In this document: in pieces, positions 27,945-38,952 of the stretch
How positions within the stretch are numbered: position 1 is the first letter of the stretch
Layout of the letters: the number at the start of each line of letters is the position of its first letter
NCBI RefSeq assembly: GCF_014697075.1
Contig: NZ_JACJRE010000064.1
Location: 1-40,666, forward strand
From: Tolypothrix sp. FACHB-123
GTDB lineage: Bacteria > Cyanobacteriota > Cyanobacteriia > Cyanobacteriales > Nostocaceae
Reading direction: 5' to 3'
DNA: 40,666 bases
Program-made: the position numbers and the translations under genes
The notes under the pieces: generated by a model
Databases searched by the model: none
What the model saw: the letters and a program-made list of their open reading frames with translations, nothing else
What the model was told of the DNA's origin: nothing

Positions 27945-29291
27945 ATGAAAATTGACGAATTATCTGCATTAGAAACCAGCTTTAACCAGCTAATTGAAAC
28001 TCTCCTCATCAAAAAAACTGCAACTGAAGAATTCACAGTTAAACTCAACAGCGAGCGGAGTCAATTTACAAGGTTTAATCATGCGAAAGTCCGCCAAACT
28101 GGTTATGTTGCTGATGGTTGGATTGAACTAACTTTAATGGAAGAGCAACGCACTAGTATGCGTCAGTTTCCTTTCACTGGAAATTGGGAGATTGATTGGC
28201 AGACAGCATACACAGCTTTACAAGAATTACGGGAAGAAATTCGCTTTTTACCTGTCGATCCCTATCTGGTTTTACCATCAGGAAATAATACTAGTAGAGA
28301 AATACATTCTGGCAAATTGTTAGCTAATGAAGCGGTAGTACCTACAATCCTAGAATTAGTTGCTGACCTAGATTTTACAGGAATATATGCCGGCGGTGTT
28401 GTGGTTCAAGCTTATGGCGATTCCCAAGGACAAAAACATTGGTTTACTACCGATACATTTACCTTAGACTATTCTCTATTTAAACCATCAGGGCAAGCAG
28501 TTAAAGGTACTTTTGCAGGTAGTAACTGGGATGAATCTGCTTATATAAAGAGAATTCAAGAAGATAAAAAACAATTAGAATTACTTTCTTTAACTACAAA
28601 GGAAATACCTAGAGGCAATTATAAAACTTATTTCGCACCTGCCGCAGTTGCCGATTTAGTAAATATGCTTTCTTGGGGGGGTGTGAGTGAAGCCGATATC
28701 CAACAAGGAAATAGTTCATTAGCTACATTATCCCGCGAAGAAAAATTACTTTCCCCTAAGTTTAATTTAAAAGAAAACTTTCAGCTAGGGTTAGTGCCGC
28801 GATTTAATGAATTAGGAGAAATGGCAGAACCAGAGTTACCTATAATTGCCAAAGGATATTTAATCAATAGTTTAGTTAACTCTCGGACTGCTAAAGAATA
28901 TCAAAAAACAGCAAACGGTGCGAATAGTTATGAAAGCTTACGCGCGCTTGAAGTCAGTCCGGGTAATTTAGCTTTTGAGCAGATTTTACTGACTTTAGAT
29001 ACAGGCTTATATGTCTCAAATTTACATTATTTAAATTGGAGCGATCGCCCTACAGGTAGAATTACAGGTATGACCCGTTATGCTTGCTTTTGGGTAGAGA
29101 AGGGCGAAATTATTGCTCCTATTGAAAACCTGCGTTTTGATGAAAGTCTCTATCGCTTTTGGGGAGATAATTTAGTAGATTTGACTAATTTTCAAGAATT
29201 TATCCCTGAAGTTGGAACTTACGAAAACCGTCAACTAGGAGGTAGCCTGGTTCCCGGAATGTTGGTAGAAGATTTTACATATACTCTGTAG
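27945..29291 (+). CDS. pmbA: PmbA/TldE-type partner subunit
   Basis: A 448-aa protein of the same family but without the HExxxH zinc motif, as expected for TldE. Blocks such as RTAKEYQKTANGANSYESLRA and the end QLGGSLVPGMLVEDFTY fit. The start ATG 27945 is preceded by weak ribosome-binding sequence in a C-rich stretch. Confidence 0.88.
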   Translation: MKIDELSALETSFNQLIETLLIKKTATEEFTVKLNSERSQFTRFNHAKVRQTGYVADGWIELTLMEEQRTSMRQFPFTGNWEIDWQTAYTALQELREEIRFLPVDPYLVLPSGNNTSREIHSGKLLANEAVVPTILELVADLDFTGIYAGGVVVQAYGDSQGQKHWFTTDTFTLDYSLFKPSGQAVKGTFAGSNWDESAYIKRIQEDKKQLELLSLTTKEIPRGNYKTYFAPAAVADLVNMLSWGGVSEADIQQGNSSLATLSREEKLLSPKFNLKENFQLGLVPRFNELGEMAEPELPIIAKGYLINSLVNSRTAKEYQKTANGANSYESLRALEVSPGNLAFEQILLTLDTGLYVSNLHYLNWSDRPTGRITGMTRYACFWVEKGEIIAPIENLRFDESLYRFWGDNLVDLTNFQEFIPEVGTYENRQLGGSLVPGMLVEDFTYTL

Positions 29292-29452
29292 CTAACCAAC
29301 AGCACAAAGCAAAATTCAAACTTCAAGCAGAGCTAGGCTTTTAAGTCTATCAACAGTCAACAGCCATAGCAAAAAATAATAGGGAACATTATAAAGTTTA
29401 GGAATACAACCTGATTCTCAAAATTAGTACTTTCACAGTAGTTGGGATGAAA

Positions 29453-30094
29453 TTAAACAGTAACTGCATTACCTACCATCGTAATTAAGAAATTAATTGC
29501 ATAATCTCCACCTTTGTGAATTTTGCTTAATTGACAACCATTAGCCATGATAATTTCTATCGCTTCATGGCCTGATTGTTGATGCTCTTTTTCTACTGCA
29601 TCATGGATAATAAAATACTCTGATTGCAATACATCTATTTCTGGTATATCTACAGCTATAAAAGATTGCTTGAGTAAATGTAAAATATCGTATGCAGGAG
29701 CTTCTAAGCCGACAATAAATCCAATCGCTTCATCCTGACTCATCTGGGATAAATGACTGATGGTGTGTTCAAAAAATTGGGCTAAAAATGGATCTATCTT
29801 TTGAGTAATAAGTTGAGCATTAGGAGATTGATTAATTAATTCCAGCAGTAATTTGCTATGAATTTTACTTCTATTTCCAGAACCACATTCACCGTAAGCT
29901 ATTTCTGCTAACAAATATTGGATATCTGGAATATGTATTCTAGCTAACGCTGCTCCATGTAAGCGAACAACTTGACTCGAAAGATATGACCATCGACGTA
30001 AAAATGTGACCGCATCGTTAATCCCTGGTTCCACAACTTGCTTGCGGAATTCCAAGCGAAGAACATCTTCAATATTTTCTATCGACAGTAACAT
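29453..30094 (-). CDS. Haem-oxygenase-fold (CADD/DUF3865-like) protein
   Basis: A 213-aa all-helical protein. Candidate metal ligands are E in LAEIAYGECGSG, E in GLEAPAYDIL, and the cluster EYFIIHDAVEKEHQQSGHEA, the arrangement of PqqC/CADD-like and haem-oxygenase-like diiron proteins; the family DUF3865 is likely. These enzymes often oxidise or decarboxylate small molecules or self-process. The ATG at 30094 has GGAG five bases upstream; an ATG at 30133 would add 13 residues. It has no obvious operon partner. Confidence 0.7.
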   Translation of the reverse strand: MLLSIENIEDVLRLEFRKQVVEPGINDAVTFLRRWSYLSSQVVRLHGAALARIHIPDIQYLLAEIAYGECGSGNRSKIHSKLLLELINQSPNAQLITQKIDPFLAQFFEHTISHLSQMSQDEAIGFIVGLEAPAYDILHLLKQSFIAVDIPEIDVLQSEYFIIHDAVEKEHQQSGHEAIEIIMANGCQLSKIHKGGDYAINFLITMVGNAVTV

Positions 30095-30133
30095 AGATAC
30101 TCCAAATATATGTGTTGACTTACCAAGCAACAT

Positions 30134-30644
30134 ATCCAGGATTTTTCGCCTGAATATCTCTAAAATATAAGCAATAAATCAAATATCTACCAATGGTGTC
30201 ATTACTTATTCAATGTGATTATCTGATAAAGAATTACTGGTTTATTTCTCACAACTTTAAAGCTTAAATAAAATAATTTGGTTCGTAATTCAGATATATA
30301 TTGTGCTCAGTTTTTTTGCTCTAGAAATTCCCCCTAAAACATTTGATATTACTTTCGCCAACAGCTTTGAGGTGCGAAGGAAGAGTAGGAGCTACAAAAT
30401 TAGCGTTTTTGAGTATTACTGAATTTCTTCAATCAGCAAATACTAATGCTATAGATAGATTGGAGATTTGATGGAGAAATTAATTTTTGCATCACAATAG
30501 CGTGTGAATAATATAGTCATCAAGATTTTTGATGATACATATAATAAATTCTCGAATACTTAGTTACAATAAAGACATTTTTACGCATAAACTCGGCGAT
30601 ACCTGGAGCAAAATCATCCTCATTGAAGAATTTTTACTAAGAGC
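30134..30644. other. Intergenic region upstream of the histidine kinase
   Basis: AT-rich, about 510 bases, without a gene-like ORF. TATAAT at 30540-30545 could be the -10 box of the kinase operon; no matching -35 box is evident. No strong hairpin was seen. Confidence 0.4.
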
Positions 30645-33422
30645 ATGACCAAACTGCGAAAAATCATGAAACAAAGCATAAAAAACGGATTAAGCAAGGT
30701 TCCTATACGCACAATCTTAATTGTGCCTTTTGTCATACAAATCTGCGTTACTGTGGGATTAGTAGGATATTTTTCATTTAGAAATGGACAAAAAACCGTT
30801 AATGATTTAGTCATTAAATTGCAAAATGAAGTGAATTCTAAGGTGTTTTTACATCTCGACTCTTACCTAAAAGATCCGGTAAAGTTAAATCAAATTAACG
30901 CTGATTTAATCAAATCTGGAGTTTTAGATTATCAAAATTCAGATAAATTAGAAAAATATTTCTATGCCCAAATTAAAAATTCTAATATTAGTTATATAAA
31001 TTTTGGTCATGCAAATGGTAAATTCACCGGGATTCTGAAAGAAAAAAAAGGTGACAATCTAATTAATTTCAATCTAGAAGTTTTTGATGCTACGGCTGAT
31101 AAAAAAATGTATGTTTATAACCTAAAACCAGATGGTTCTAGGGATAATAAATTAGAAGCTCGTGATATTAATCCTTTATTAGATCCCTGGTATACGGATG
31201 CAGTGAAAGCTGGTAAACCGATTTGGAGCCAGATTTACCAATGGCAAAATTTAGGGATTATTTCTATTTCTTATAGCTATCCAGTATATAATCAACAAAA
31301 TCGTTTAGTTGGTGTGCTAGGAACAGATTTAAAGCTGTCTTCGATTGGCAATTTTTTAAGAAATATCAATATTAGCCCCAATGGTAGAGTATTTATTTTA
31401 GAACGTAACGGATTTCTAGTAGCTAATTCTAATATTCAGCCGCCATTTAAGTATGAAAATGGCAAGATTCTCCGATTAAAAGCAGAAGAAAGTGATGACG
31501 AACTAATCAAGGCGACATCTCAATATTTAAAAGCTAACTTTGATTTTTACAACATCCAAGGAGAGGAACATCTACAATTTGTAGACAATAAAGAAATAAT
31601 TTTTGTCAAAATTGCTCCTTGGAAAGATAAATTTGGTTTGAATTGGCTGGTGGTAGAGTCAGTTCCCGCAGCAGATTTTATGGGGCAGATTTATGAAAAT
31701 AATCGGAATACTCTGATTTTATCATTGTTAGCTTTACTAATATCTATAGGAGTTGGGATTCTCACGGCTCGCTGGATTACAAAACCAATTATTAAGCTAA
31801 AAGATGCCGCAACGGCTTTTGCTAACGGGGAATTTGGGCAAACAATTCCTACACAGCGAAAGGATGAATTAGGTGTTTTAACCATAGCTTTTAATAGTAT
31901 GGCTGGACAATTGCAAAATGCTTTTGCAACTCTGCAAAAAACTAATTTGTTATTAGAACAAAGGGTTGAAGAACGAACTGCTGAACTCCAAGAAGCTAAG
32001 GAAATGGCTGATGCAGCTAATGCAGCTAAAAGTGAATTTCTAGCCAATATGAGCCATGAATTAAGAACTCCTCTCAATGGCATTTTGGGTTACGCGCAAA
32101 TTTTGCAGCGAGACAAGAAATCTACAGCCAAGCAATTAGATGCTTTCAATATTATTTACCAATGTGGTTCTCATTTATTAACATTGATTAATGATATTTT
32201 AGACCTTTCTAAAATAGAAGCGCGGAAATTAGAACTAGTAAATCAAGATTTTCAATTTAATAGCTTTCTCAATAGTATTGTGGAAATTTGCCGCATTCGT
32301 GCGGAACAAAAGGATATTCAATTTAGTTATGAAGCCGTGAATAAATTGCCTCAGTTCATCCATACTGATGAAAAACGGTTAAGGCAAGTATTAATTAATT
32401 TGTTGGGGAATGCTATTAAGTTTACCGATCGCGGTAGTGTTTTACTGAGGGTCAGTGTTATAAATGAATCAATTCAGGCTAAGTATTGTCTCCGCTTTGA
32501 AGTCACAGATACGGGAGTAGGGATGACACCAGAGCAATTAGACAAAATTTTTATACCTTTTGAGCAAGTTGGCGATCGCCAGCGAATGGCTGATGGTACA
32601 GGGTTAGGATTGGCAATTAGTCAGCAGATTGTGGAATTGATGGGTAGTCAAATCCAAGTCAAAAGTACTTTGGGGGAGGGTAGCACCTTTTGGTTTGATG
32701 TAGATGTGGTTGCGGCTGCTGAGTGGCGAGAAATTCCGCCGCAAACCTCTACTGAAAACATTATTGGTTATGAAGGCAAACGACGACAGATTTTAATAGT
32801 TGACGATCGCTGGGAAAATCGCTCTGTAATTTCCCATTTATTAGGATTACTAGATTTTGAATTCATTGAAGCCAGTAACGGTGCGGAAGGATTAGACAAA
32901 GCTATGATACACAAACCAGACTGTATCATTACTGATTTGTCAATGCCTGTGATGGATGGATTAGAAATGGTAGCAAAATTGCGATCGCTTCCCCAATTTC
33001 AGCACACCATAATTATTGCTGCTTCTGCTAGCGTCTTTGATTTTAACCGCCAACAAAGCCAAACTGCGGGTTGCAATGAATTTCTACCCAAACCAATACA
33101 ATCTGATGAGTTGCTGTCACAGTTGAGTGTTCACTTGGGTTTAACCTGGATTCGCGAAGCTGAGACTGTGCCTATTGTTGTGAATGATACTGCGAATCAG
33201 GCGATCGCTTTAGTCTTACCGGATATTCAAGAATTGGAAAATCTGCAATTAGCAGCACGCATGGGTGATATTGACACCCTAGAACAAGCAGCACAGCACC
33301 TAATTCAATTAGATCGACGCTACGAGCCTTTTGCCGCGCAATTACTACAACTGCTACAGGAGATGAACGAAAGCGCGATCGTTAAATTTATTCAACAGGC
33401 AATAGCGGAGGTTAAATCATGA
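30645..33422 (+). CDS. Membrane hybrid sensor histidine kinase
   Basis: A 925-aa protein. The order is: a membrane segment (about 23-45), a large periplasmic Cache-like sensor (about 46-345, with [15 protein letters not shown] and [16 protein letters not shown]), a second membrane segment (about 352-375), HAMP (to about 430), a coiled coil, HisKA with H471 in [13 protein letters not shown], an HATPase domain with GTGLGLAIS, a receiver domain with D764 ([10 protein letters not shown]), and a C-terminal helical tail that may be a phosphotransfer-like or output region. The next gene overlaps by four bases (ATGA). The ligand is unknown; Cache domains often bind amino acids or organic acids. Confidence 0.92.
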   Translation: MTKLRKIMKQSIKNGLSKVPIRTILIVPFVIQICVTVGLVGYFSFRNGQKTVNDLVIKLQNEVNSKVFLHLDSYLKDPVKLNQINADLIKSGVLDYQNSDKLEKYFYAQIKNSNISYINFGHANGKFTGILKEKKGDNLINFNLEVFDATADKKMYVYNLKPDGSRDNKLEARDINPLLDPWYTDAVKAGKPIWSQIYQWQNLGIISISYSYPVYNQQNRLVGVLGTDLKLSSIGNFLRNINISPNGRVFILERNGFLVANSNIQPPFKYENGKILRLKAEESDDELIKATSQYLKANFDFYNIQGEEHLQFVDNKEIIFVKIAPWKDKFGLNWLVVESVPAADFMGQIYENNRNTLILSLLALLISIGVGILTARWITKPIIKLKDAATAFANGEFGQTIPTQRKDELGVLTIAFNSMAGQLQNAFATLQKTNLLLEQRVEERTAELQEAKEMADAANAAKSEFLANMSHELRTPLNGILGYAQILQRDKKSTAKQLDAFNIIYQCGSHLLTLINDILDLSKIEARKLELVNQDFQFNSFLNSIVEICRIRAEQKDIQFSYEAVNKLPQFIHTDEKRLRQVLINLLGNAIKFTDRGSVLLRVSVINESIQAKYCLRFEVTDTGVGMTPEQLDKIFIPFEQVGDRQRMADGTGLGLAISQQIVELMGSQIQVKSTLGEGSTFWFDVDVVAAAEWREIPPQTSTENIIGYEGKRRQILIVDDRWENRSVISHLLGLLDFEFIEASNGAEGLDKAMIHKPDCIITDLSMPVMDGLEMVAKLRSLPQFQHTIIIAASASVFDFNRQQSQTAGCNEFLPKPIQSDELLSQLSVHLGLTWIREAETVPIVVNDTANQAIALVLPDIQELENLQLAARMGDIDTLEQAAQHLIQLDRRYEPFAAQLLQLLQEMNESAIVKFIQQAIAEVKS

Positions 33423-34753
33423 ATTCAACTCAACCCAACCAAATTTTGATTGTGGATGACAATCCTACTAATATTAAAGTTTTATTTGATTGTTTAAAAT
33501 CAGCAGGATATCGAGTCTTTATTGCCCAAAGTGGCGAGAGTGCTTTAGAAAAATTGGCAGTAATAACTCCAGATTTAATTTTATTGGATGTCATGATGCC
33601 AGGAATTGATGGTTTTGAAACCTGCCAACGGCTGAAAAATCTGCCTAGCACTCAAAATATCCCTATAATTTTTATGACGGCTTTAAATGAAACCGAACAT
33701 AAAGTTAAAGCTTTTTCTTTAGGTGCAGTTGACTATATTACTAAACCATTTCAACAAGAAGAAGTTTTAGCTAGAGTCAACGTACATTTACAACTGTGTA
33801 ACCTGAATCAAGAACTACGCAGTATGAATGAACAACTAGAAAAAAGGGTAGCTCAAAGAACAGCTAGACTGAGTTATACCCTGGAGCAAATGCAAGTTAT
33901 GCAACTGCAACTAATCCAAAATGAAAAAATGTCAGCCTTGGGTAATTTAGTTGCTGGAGTAGCACATGAAATTAATAATCCCATCAGTTTTGTAGCTGGT
34001 AATATTTTTCCTGCTCAAGAATACCTCAAGGATTTATTTAAACTGATTGCTTTGTATCAACAAGAATGTCCCCAACCGAGTCCGGTAATTCAAAAAACCA
34101 TTAAATCTATTGATTTAGAATATATCAAAAAAGATTTTCCCGAACTGCTCAATTCAATGGAAATTGGCATTGAACGGATTACTAATATTAGTCATAGTTT
34201 ACGCAGCTTTGCTCGTAGTGATACAGCAAAAAAGCAACTATTTGATATCCATGAAGGTTTAGATAGCACGCTGTTAATTCTCAAGCATCGCTTAAAAGCT
34301 AATGAGGATCGTCCGGAAATTCAAGTTATTAAAAATTATGGCGAAATACCGTTAATTGAATGTTTACCAAGTCCCATCAGTCAAGTTTTTATGAATATTT
34401 TCGCTAATGCCATCGATGCTTTAGAAGAGGCAAATCAAGGCAGAAGTTTTGCCGAAATTAAAGCTAAACCAAATTGCATTACTGTGACTACAAATCTCAG
34501 TCAGGATGAGCAATATGCAATAATTTCTATTAAAGATAATGGCACTGGTATGCCACAACATATTAAGCAACAAATTTTTGAATATCTTTATACAACTAAG
34601 ACTACTGGGAAAGGTACGGGATTAGGTTTAGCAATCTCCCATAAAATTATTGTTGATGAACATCAGGGAAAAATTGAAGTAAATTCTCAACCTGGTGCAT
34701 GGTCAGAGTTTATAATTACTATTCCAGTTATGGCAAGTAAAGGAGTAAGCTAA
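33419..34753 (+). CDS. Response regulator fused to a histidine kinase
   Basis: A 444-aa soluble protein. An N-terminal receiver domain (about 8-125) has D57 in [11 protein letters not shown] and K109. A coiled coil (about 128-172) leads to a kinase domain with H183 in [12 protein letters not shown] and an HATPase domain with GTGMPQHIK and [11 protein letters not shown]. It overlaps the membrane kinase by four bases, so the two are translationally coupled and probably form a phosphorelay. No DNA-binding output is present. Confidence 0.93.
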   Translation: MNSTQPNQILIVDDNPTNIKVLFDCLKSAGYRVFIAQSGESALEKLAVITPDLILLDVMMPGIDGFETCQRLKNLPSTQNIPIIFMTALNETEHKVKAFSLGAVDYITKPFQQEEVLARVNVHLQLCNLNQELRSMNEQLEKRVAQRTARLSYTLEQMQVMQLQLIQNEKMSALGNLVAGVAHEINNPISFVAGNIFPAQEYLKDLFKLIALYQQECPQPSPVIQKTIKSIDLEYIKKDFPELLNSMEIGIERITNISHSLRSFARSDTAKKQLFDIHEGLDSTLLILKHRLKANEDRPEIQVIKNYGEIPLIECLPSPISQVFMNIFANAIDALEEANQGRSFAEIKAKPNCITVTTNLSQDEQYAIISIKDNGTGMPQHIKQQIFEYLYTTKTTGKGTGLGLAISHKIIVDEHQGKIEVNSQPGAWSEFIITIPVMASKGVS

Positions 34754-34767
34754 TAGTCAATGATTGC

Positions 34768-35502
34768 CTATTTCAGAAATAAATAAAGTAGAGGTGCAAT
34801 GAGTAAACTTGGTAGTAAAGAAGCGACTCTGATTTGGGTTACTGCCAATAAGTTTAATCCCAATCCGAGAATTGTTAAGCCACCTACACCTGTAATTAAT
34901 AACAAGCAGGGATGATTGGCTGGGTTGGGTAAGACTTGGATTAACAATCCAGCGATGAGGGAGACACTACCTTGATATAAAAGTAGGATGACGGCGGAAA
35001 ATCCTACGCCGATACCATAGCTACTACTAAGTGCGATCGCGCTGATGCCATCCATTGTGGCTTTGAGCATTAATATATTGTTATTCCCGGTTAAACCATT
35101 GTTAAAACTGCCAATTAAAGCCATTGGCCCGACACAAAATAATAAACTACTAGCCACAAAACCATCTGTAAAATTGCCGCTTGCGGGAAAAAGTGCTTTA
35201 ATGAAGTCGCCTAAAGAATAGAGTCTTTCTTCTAATTTCCACCACTCGCCTAAAATTCCCCCAACTGCGATCGCAATTAGTCCTAATACTATGCCATCGA
35301 CGCGAGTATTTTTCACTTGCGTTAAACTACCAGCCATTTGCAAACCAATAAATATGGTGATTAACGCTACTCCTTGGGTAATTATCAGCTGCATTTTTGC
35401 GGGAAGATGCTTCTTTAAAAAGAGTCCGCTAATTGTACCTGCAATAATACTGATAGCATTGATCCAAGTGCCGTTAGTTCGCACCCAAAAATCTAGCGTC
35501 AC
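34768..35502 (-). CDS. DUF554-family membrane protein
   Basis: A 244-aa protein with about seven hydrophobic segments, resembling the DUF554/YdfK family. It starts at GTG 35502 after GGGAG. The central motifs GEWWKLEERL and FVASSLLFCVGPMALIGS are typical. Its transport or other role is unknown. It converges on the kinase operon. Confidence 0.85.
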   Translation of the reverse strand: MTLDFWVRTNGTWINAISIIAGTISGLFLKKHLPAKMQLIITQGVALITIFIGLQMAGSLTQVKNTRVDGIVLGLIAIAVGGILGEWWKLEERLYSLGDFIKALFPASGNFTDGFVASSLLFCVGPMALIGSFNNGLTGNNNILMLKATMDGISAIALSSSYGIGVGFSAVILLLYQGSVSLIAGLLIQVLPNPANHPCLLLITGVGGLTILGLGLNLLAVTQIRVASLLPSLLIAPLLYLFLK

Positions 35503-35577
35503 TTCATTCCACTCCCTATAGTTAAATTTCTTGACAAAACATAAAAACTTCTCCTCTAGCCCCTATTTTAACTAACA

Positions 35578-35922
35578 TCATCTATTTCTCTCAATTTCAT
35601 TTACCAGCAAGTCTTTCACGCTAAAGTAAATAATTAATATAGTTAATAAGAATTGAGCAAATTGTAAAATCGGATCTAATCGCCAGCCTTGAAAAACAAA
35701 AATAAAACCTACAAGCAACATAACACTTGGTACTAATAAAGCTTGCAGCAGATAAATTACAAAAGCTATACCATTAAGGCTGCTAGCCCGTCTAAATAGC
35801 AAAGTTACCATAAAAATCATGTAAAATATCCCAAAAATTATATATATTATTCCTAGCAAGCTAGCTATATTAAAACCGAAATTAACTTGCATCAAAACTA
35901 GATTTTGGAAACTTGGCATCAT
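35578..35922 (-). CDS. Small membrane protein of unknown function
   Basis: A 114-aa protein with three to four hydrophobic helices and few charges. It contains a FGIFYMIFMVTLLFRRA segment. No family is recognised. A standalone gene on the minus strand after 35923-36221, an AT-rich gap in which I saw nothing distinctive. Confidence 0.6.
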   Translation of the reverse strand: MMPSFQNLVLMQVNFGFNIASLLGIIYIIFGIFYMIFMVTLLFRRASSLNGIAFVIYLLQALLVPSVMLLVGFIFVFQGWRLDPILQFAQFLLTILIIYFSVKDLLVNEIERNR

Positions 35923-36221
35923 ATATTTTTACCTATAATTTATGTAATAAATTTACTCAAAAAATAAATAAGTTCGCAGTCATATTTCACTACGAACTTA
36001 CGGAAATTCATGAATTTAAAATACCTTCCACTTGCTCGCTAAAAAAGAATTAAAATTGTTTTCTCAACAAAGTATTTTCTTAACTTTAAGCACAAAGACA
36101 GCTTATACAGATTCAATTCACCGCTAATTAATAGCGATAATTCTTACCGTGCGGACATAATTTGATTTTTAATTTTGATTTTATTAACACAGTTTTGTGA
36201 TATTTGCAACCTCCATCAAGT

Positions 36222-36890
36222 TTATCTTTTCTTAGGTGGCGGAGAATTTCGCTGCGGAGGCATTTCTGCTCGCAGTTCTTGTCTGCCATTGGTAACAATT
36301 CGCAACATATCTTTAAGATCCTGTTCAATACCTTCTAGGACGCTATCAGCATATTGATCCGCACCATTTTCGATTTGTTGAGCTTGAGCGATCGCAGCTT
36401 GTCGCATTTCTTCTAACTCTTGCATACAAGCACGGCGCTTTTCCTCAATTTCCGCCAGAGTTTCTTGCATCATGGCGTCGCATTCTTGTTGCACTTGTCG
36501 TCTTAGCTGTTCAGCTTCGCGTTCTGCTTGCTTGATAATATCGCTTTCCGCCAAGATTTGAGCGCGTTTAGCTTGCGCCGCCTCAACAACTTGCTGGCCA
36601 TATTCTTCAGCTTCCAGCAAAATTTCCTCTTTTTGATCGAGGATTAATGCTGCTTCCTGAAAAACTGATGGTAAAGAAACCCGAATGAAATCGAGCTGCT
36701 CTAACAGCTTTTCATCATCAACTAAAGTACGTCCAGTTAATGGAATTCGGAATCCGCTAACGATAATATCCTCAAGGCGAGCGAGTTCCTCCTGAAGATC
36801 TATGGTTCCCGCTCCTTCGGGATAGTCTTCAGCGGGGGGATTGCTTCCGTTGTGATTGGGTTCAACATTGGAGAGTTGTGGTTGTAGCAT
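36222..36890 (-). CDS. DivIVA-like coiled-coil protein
   Basis: A 222-aa protein with a disordered N-terminus, a short motif [25 protein letters not shown] (about 44-68), and then a long Ala/Glu/Arg coiled coil (about 90-190), with a basic Pro-rich end. It resembles DivIVA-domain or ATP-synthase-b-like helical proteins found beside coaD in cyanobacteria. Its first 91 bases overlap the end of coaD in another frame. It may be a scaffold for division or polarity; this is inference. Confidence 0.75.
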   Translation of the reverse strand: MLQPQLSNVEPNHNGSNPPAEDYPEGAGTIDLQEELARLEDIIVSGFRIPLTGRTLVDDEKLLEQLDFIRVSLPSVFQEAALILDQKEEILLEAEEYGQQVVEAAQAKRAQILAESDIIKQAEREAEQLRRQVQQECDAMMQETLAEIEEKRRACMQELEEMRQAAIAQAQQIENGADQYADSVLEGIEQDLKDMLRIVTNGRQELRAEMPPQRNSPPPKKR

Positions 36891-37351
36891 TGGTATATTT
36901 CTAAAGCAACGTGTGGGGGAACGAGATGATCGACGGAGCCACCAAACCTTGCAATCTCTTTTACCACACTACTACTTAAAAAACTATACTCATTGGAGGT
37001 GGCTAGAAAAACTGTCTCTATTTGGGTAGAAAGAGTTTTATTAGTATGAGCCATTTGTAGCTCAATTTCAAAGTCGGAAACTGCTCTTAAACCCCTTAAT
37101 AAAACTTGTGCTTGTCGCTTTTGAGCATAGTTGACTGTCAAACCATCAAAGCTATCTGCTTCGACATTGGGCAAATGTCGTGTAGATACACGAATTAGTT
37201 CTAGTCTTTGCTGCACAGTAAACAGCGGTGTTTTATTGGGGTTACGAAGAACAGCCACAATCACCTGGTCATACAATCGGCTAGCCCGCTGTATGATATC
37301 CAGATGTCCCAAAGTAATCGGGTCAAAGCTACCAGGGTAAATAGCAATCAC
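36800..37351 (-). CDS. coaD: Phosphopantetheine adenylyltransferase
   Basis: Catalyses the fourth step of coenzyme A synthesis, forming dephospho-CoA. The 183-aa protein begins [20 protein letters not shown] with the nucleotidyl-transferase H/TxGH motif, and has the family block [18 protein letters not shown]. The family normally ends near [13 protein letters not shown], so about 20 C-terminal residues are extra. They are encoded where the next gene starts, so the overlap is 91 bases. Confidence 0.95.
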   Translation of the reverse strand: MIAIYPGSFDPITLGHLDIIQRASRLYDQVIVAVLRNPNKTPLFTVQQRLELIRVSTRHLPNVEADSFDGLTVNYAQKRQAQVLLRGLRAVSDFEIELQMAHTNKTLSTQIETVFLATSNEYSFLSSSVVKEIARFGGSVDHLVPPHVALEIYQCYNHNSPMLNPITTEAIPPLKTIPKEREP

Positions 37352-37694
37352 AGTCTTCGATACATCAAAGTTATGTAGGTGATTATATCGGAACCTGCTG
37401 ATAAACCCATGACATCTAAGGGAAGTATTATTTTTGTTAGAGAAATTAACGATACTAAGTAATTATTATTAACTACGTATATTTATCGTTAGGTATGGGG
37501 CATGAGGTAAGGAGAGATTTGCTTGTTTGGTTGTGAGATTTTATCGTGATTAGCTGACTAATAGATAGGTTTTTACCGCAAAGCAAAACCTGCTCTAATT
37601 AGTTATATACTCAAAGCCCCTGGTTTCTTGTCCTCATGATGGGAAACTGCTCAGGCTGATTAATAATTTTAGTTATTTAGCTAGGTACTTTTGC
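37352..37694. other. Intergenic region between coaD and lgt
   Basis: A divergent promoter region for two genes, 343 bases. I saw no gene, RNA or strong repeat. Confidence 0.5.
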
Positions 37695-38570
37695 ATGGCA
37701 CTGGATATTTCCACATTGCCTTTGGCATTTCAATTTACTTCTCCAGGCCCTATTCTCTGGAGAATTGGGCCAATAACTATTCGCTGGTATGGCTTATTAA
37801 TCGCCTCAGCAGTGTTAATTGGTGTCAGTCTTTCCCAGTACTTGGCAAAGCGCCGTAACGTTAACCCAGACTTACTCAGCGATTTGTCGATTTGGTTGGT
37901 GATTGGGGCAATTCCCGCAGCCAGGCTATATTACGTTTTGTTTCAATGGCCAGAATATGCCCAGCATCCAGAGCGAATTATCGCTATCTGGCAAGGGGGG
38001 ATTGCGATTCATGGGGCGATTTTAGGTGGCTTGGTAGCAGCATTAATATTTGCCAAACTCAAGCAAGTTTCTTTTTGGCAACTAGCAGATTTAGTAGCGC
38101 CTTCGCTAATTTTAGGGCAGGCGATCGGGCGTTGGGGAAATTTCTTTAACTCGGAAGCGTTTGGCGATCCTACCAATTTACCTTGGAAGTTGTATATCCC
38201 AGTGGATCGTCGTCCCCCAGATTTTATTGATAATGAATACTTTCATCCCACCTTCCTCTATGAATCTTTGTGGGATTTAATGGTGTTCGCCTTGCTGATA
38301 ACTTTGTTTTTTCGCAGTTTGCAAGGAAAACCACGCTTAAAGATAGGTACGTTATTTCTCACATACTTGGCAACTTACAGCTTAGGACGCTTGTGGATTG
38401 AAGGGTTGCGGACTGATAGCTTAATGCTAGGCCCTTTAAGGATGGCTCAAGTTGTGAGTTTAATCGGGATTGCTTTAGGATTAGCGGGATTAGCTTGGCT
38501 TTACTTAGCGAAACGTCCTTTACCAGATGTCGTTTCTAGCCCAAGAAGTAACGGCGCAATCGGGGAATGA
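37695..38570 (+). CDS. lgt: Prolipoprotein diacylglyceryl transferase
   Basis: An inner-membrane enzyme that attaches diacylglycerol to the lipobox Cys of prolipoproteins. The 291-aa protein has about seven membrane helices and the signature [17 protein letters not shown] with the essential Arg, Asn and Glu, plus [12 protein letters not shown]. Length is normal. Confidence 0.96.
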   Translation: MALDISTLPLAFQFTSPGPILWRIGPITIRWYGLLIASAVLIGVSLSQYLAKRRNVNPDLLSDLSIWLVIGAIPAARLYYVLFQWPEYAQHPERIIAIWQGGIAIHGAILGGLVAALIFAKLKQVSFWQLADLVAPSLILGQAIGRWGNFFNSEAFGDPTNLPWKLYIPVDRRPPDFIDNEYFHPTFLYESLWDLMVFALLITLFFRSLQGKPRLKIGTLFLTYLATYSLGRLWIEGLRTDSLMLGPLRMAQVVSLIGIALGLAGLAWLYLAKRPLPDVVSSPRSNGAIGE

Positions 38571-38575
38571 GGAGA

Positions 38576-38870
38576 TAGTTGACGGTTGACGGTTAACGGT
38601 TGGCTGTTAATCAATCGCAACTGACTCTTACGAGTTCGGCAGTTGCTACCCTGCGGGAAGCCGCTCCGCGTCTACAAGTCGGGGAACCCGACGCCACTTG
38701 CTACCCTGCGGGAACGCCTCCGGCGAACAAGTCGGGCAACCCGTCCAACGCAGTGGCTCCCCAACGCACGGCCTCACAACTGACAATTGACTATTGACTA
38801 TTGACCAAAAAATAAAAAATGCCCCAGAGGGTTCTCCAGGGCTTAACCAGGGTGCATCTACCATTACTCT
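38576..38870. repeat. Cluster of palindromic and tandem repeats after lgt
   Basis: GGTTGAC-type heptamers (about 38576-38603) are followed by two similar blocks of 'gcTACCCTGCGGGAa' with inverted pieces such as CAAGTCGGG and CCCG (about 38640-38760), typical dispersed repeats of Nostoc-like genomes. A hairpin with GCCC/GGGC and GAG/CTC helices lies at about 38821-38842; on the minus strand it is followed by T residues, so it may end minus-strand transcription. No gene is credible. Confidence 0.65.
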
Positions 38871-38952
38871 CTACTAGAGGAATAGAGATTATCCGGAGAG
38901 ACACTGAAAATTTATCAAAAATTTTTTTTGCAGAATTGAAGTATATGCTTTT

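Noticed and set aside
36128-36328. A 66-aa minus-strand gene
   Set aside because: It overlaps the 3' end of the coiled-coil gene in another frame and has no supporting features.
38600-38797. A 65-aa + strand gene after lgt
   Set aside because: It is made entirely of dispersed palindromic repeats and lacks a start site.
38780-38952. A cobalamin riboswitch upstream of cobM
   Set aside because: The expected B12-box and conserved core sequences were not found; only a short hairpin is present.
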